Source of the DNA: a virus
DNA length: 29,980 nucleotides
Strand: one strand, 5' to 3'
Virus record (IMG/VR): IMGVR_UViG_3300013089_000002
Coordinates: 1-29,980 of that record
Shown here: positions 29,130 to 29,980 of the stretch, in pieces
How positions within the stretch are numbered: the stretch's first letter is position 1
Layout: each line of letters opens with the position of its first letter
Notes under the pieces: model-generated
The model's database searches: none
What the model was told of the DNA's origin: nothing
What the model saw: only the letters and a program-made list of their open reading frames with translations
Program-made: the position numbers and the translations under genes

Positions 29130-29980
29130 CGGCTTTCGCTCTCTATGCTGATTGTGTGTCGAGGCTCAGAGCTTATGTGAATGGCTACTGGGCGGGTTAC
29201 GAAGCCGCCGCAATTATAGAACTGGTCTCTCTGGGTTTCGTAGCTTGCACCAACCCCAGCAGAAGAACGACCAACATCCTTAGAAAACTGGATTTCATCA
29301 ACATCGCCTTCTATAGGATAGACGTATGCTGGATAATATGTTCCTAAATAGAGAGTTGTTCCAGCATTGTTTTTTGGGGTTATCCCAGTTAAATCATCTG
29401 AAACCGCTACTTGAGCGCCATTTTTGTATATACGCTGATAGCTTCCATCCCATACACAAGTCCAAAGGTTGTCGATTCCCACATCAGTACAAAGTGCAGA
29501 AATAAAATGATTAACATCAAGGGTGTCATAAAATGAAAAGAAAAACTGATTACCCGATTTATAACAGTAATAATTGTTTTTTCCAGCAGACACCTTATGA
29601 AAAAGTATGTTTGTGTTTTGGTTAACCGTTCTTTTCCACCATAAACTAATCGTGAAAGCACCATCAAATCGAATACTCTCAGCATCGGCAACACTAATAT
29701 ATTCGTCTGTTCCCGCACCCGCAAAATCCTGTGCCTTCCCAATTTGTCCATCAGTTTCTATTGGCTCGTTTACACCCTTCTTTGTTCCATCATTATCGTT
29801 ACTCGTAGAATCTTTGATGTGGCTTGTGTCGGGGTTGTCGTTCATGTGACAGACTAACTTAAAGTTGCTGTCCCATACATTCTCTGCTGGGGTGCTTCCC
29901 GTCAAGCCCACATAACTATCATTATCGGCGTGGTCATTGTCAAAGTAGATTCTAACCTTGTTCTCTACGCCGCCGTTAAG
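29126..29980 (-). CDS. DUF2341-LamG protein, C-terminal part (continues at 402-1)
   Basis: The segment that continues the N-terminal part across the join. After the DUF2341 region (ends near YFDNDHADND) there is a LamG/concanavalin-like jelly roll: FKLVCHMNDNPDTSHIKDS (the L-x-x-H/YMND start), AQDFAGAGTDEYISVAD, FTISLWWKRT, then WTCVWDGSYQRIYKNGAQVA and GDVDEIQFSKDVGRS (DEVRIS pattern). These domains bind sugars. C-terminus is short and polar. It sits before the HK97 gp10-like gene with an ATGA overlap. The likely role is a virion surface or neck protein that binds the cell surface; the sugar is unknown. It is full length only when the ends are joined. Confidence 0.85.
   Translation of the reverse strand, partial: LNGGVENKVRIYFDNDHADNDSYVGLTGSTPAENVWDSNFKLVCHMNDNPDTSHIKDSTSNDNDGTKKGVNEPIETDGQIGKAQDFAGAGTDEYISVADAESIRFDGAFTISLWWKRTVNQNTNILFHKVSAGKNNYYCYKSGNQFFFSFYDTLDVNHFISALCTDVGIDNLWTCVWDGSYQRIYKNGAQVAVSDDLTGITPKNNAGTTLYLGTYYPAYVYPIEGDVDEIQFSKDVGRSSAGVGASYETQRDQFYNCGGFVTRPVAIHISSEPRHTISIESESR
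29858..29980. repeat. Terminal direct repeat (right copy)
   Basis: Identical to bases 1-123. It lies within the DUF2341-LamG gene. Only one copy should be counted in the circular genome. Confidence 0.9.

Noticed and set aside
1-29980. CRISPR array, tRNA genes or insertion sequences
   Set aside because: No regular repeat-spacer pattern, no tRNA cloverleaf with the TTC loop, and no transposase or flanking inverted repeats were seen. The repeated 10-bp word is too short and irregular for CRISPR.

Overview
The window is almost certainly a complete, circularly closed genome of an archaeal tailed virus (siphovirus-like, class Caudoviricetes). The first 123 bases recur exactly as the last 123 (29858-29980). 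One gene, a DUF2341-LamG protein, reads through this join with no break, so the unique length is about 29,857 bp and the linear ends are an assembly cut. An archaeal host is suggested by TATA-like promoter boxes, strong AGGTGA/GGAGG ribosome sites with many TTG starts, a SpoVT/AbrB protein, ribbon-helix-helix and zinc-ribbon proteins, and a HerA-type ATPase. I cannot name the host lineage.

There are two transcription arms diverging from about 12.7 kb and converging at about 21.8 kb. The leftward (minus) arm starts near 12675 and runs through the join down to 21850. In order of transcription it holds small zinc-ribbon and unknown genes, three small membrane proteins (candidate lysis or holin genes), small and large terminase, and a portal protein. 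Next come a minor head protein whose reading frame is broken at a T7 tract, a small AbrB protein and a MuF-like C-terminal protein. The head genes follow: prohead protease (DUF2213-like), scaffold-like protein, decoration protein and HK97-fold major capsid protein. After a likely terminator come a glycosyltransferase, a head-tail connector, a 46-residue Cys protein and DUF2341-LamG. The tail module closes the arm: HK97 gp10-like protein, tail terminator, tail tube, an overlapping chaperone pair, a very short tape measure, a baseplate hub and a histidine-rich tail fibre.

The rightward (plus) arm (12776-21802) is a chain of more than 30 mostly tiny, overlapping early genes. Recognisable ones are a tyrosine recombinase, a ribbon-helix-helix repressor-like protein, a DUF559/Vsr-like nuclease, a winged-helix protein, a HerA/FtsK-type ATPase with coiled coil and C-terminal winged helix, several zinc-finger proteins and small membrane proteins. 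No DNA polymerase, primase, helicase loader or endolysin is recognisable, so replication and lysis either use host functions or unrecognised genes.

The most unusual features are: a 10-bp word (ACGAAGAGTC) present at least 11 times in all reading frames and on both strands, including two inverted repeats between genes; a symmetrical divergent promoter; early genes whose C-termini end in Lys-Glu-Ala because the next gene's ribosome site is embedded there; a T7 frameshift in a head gene; and a tail fibre with nine HxH motifs.
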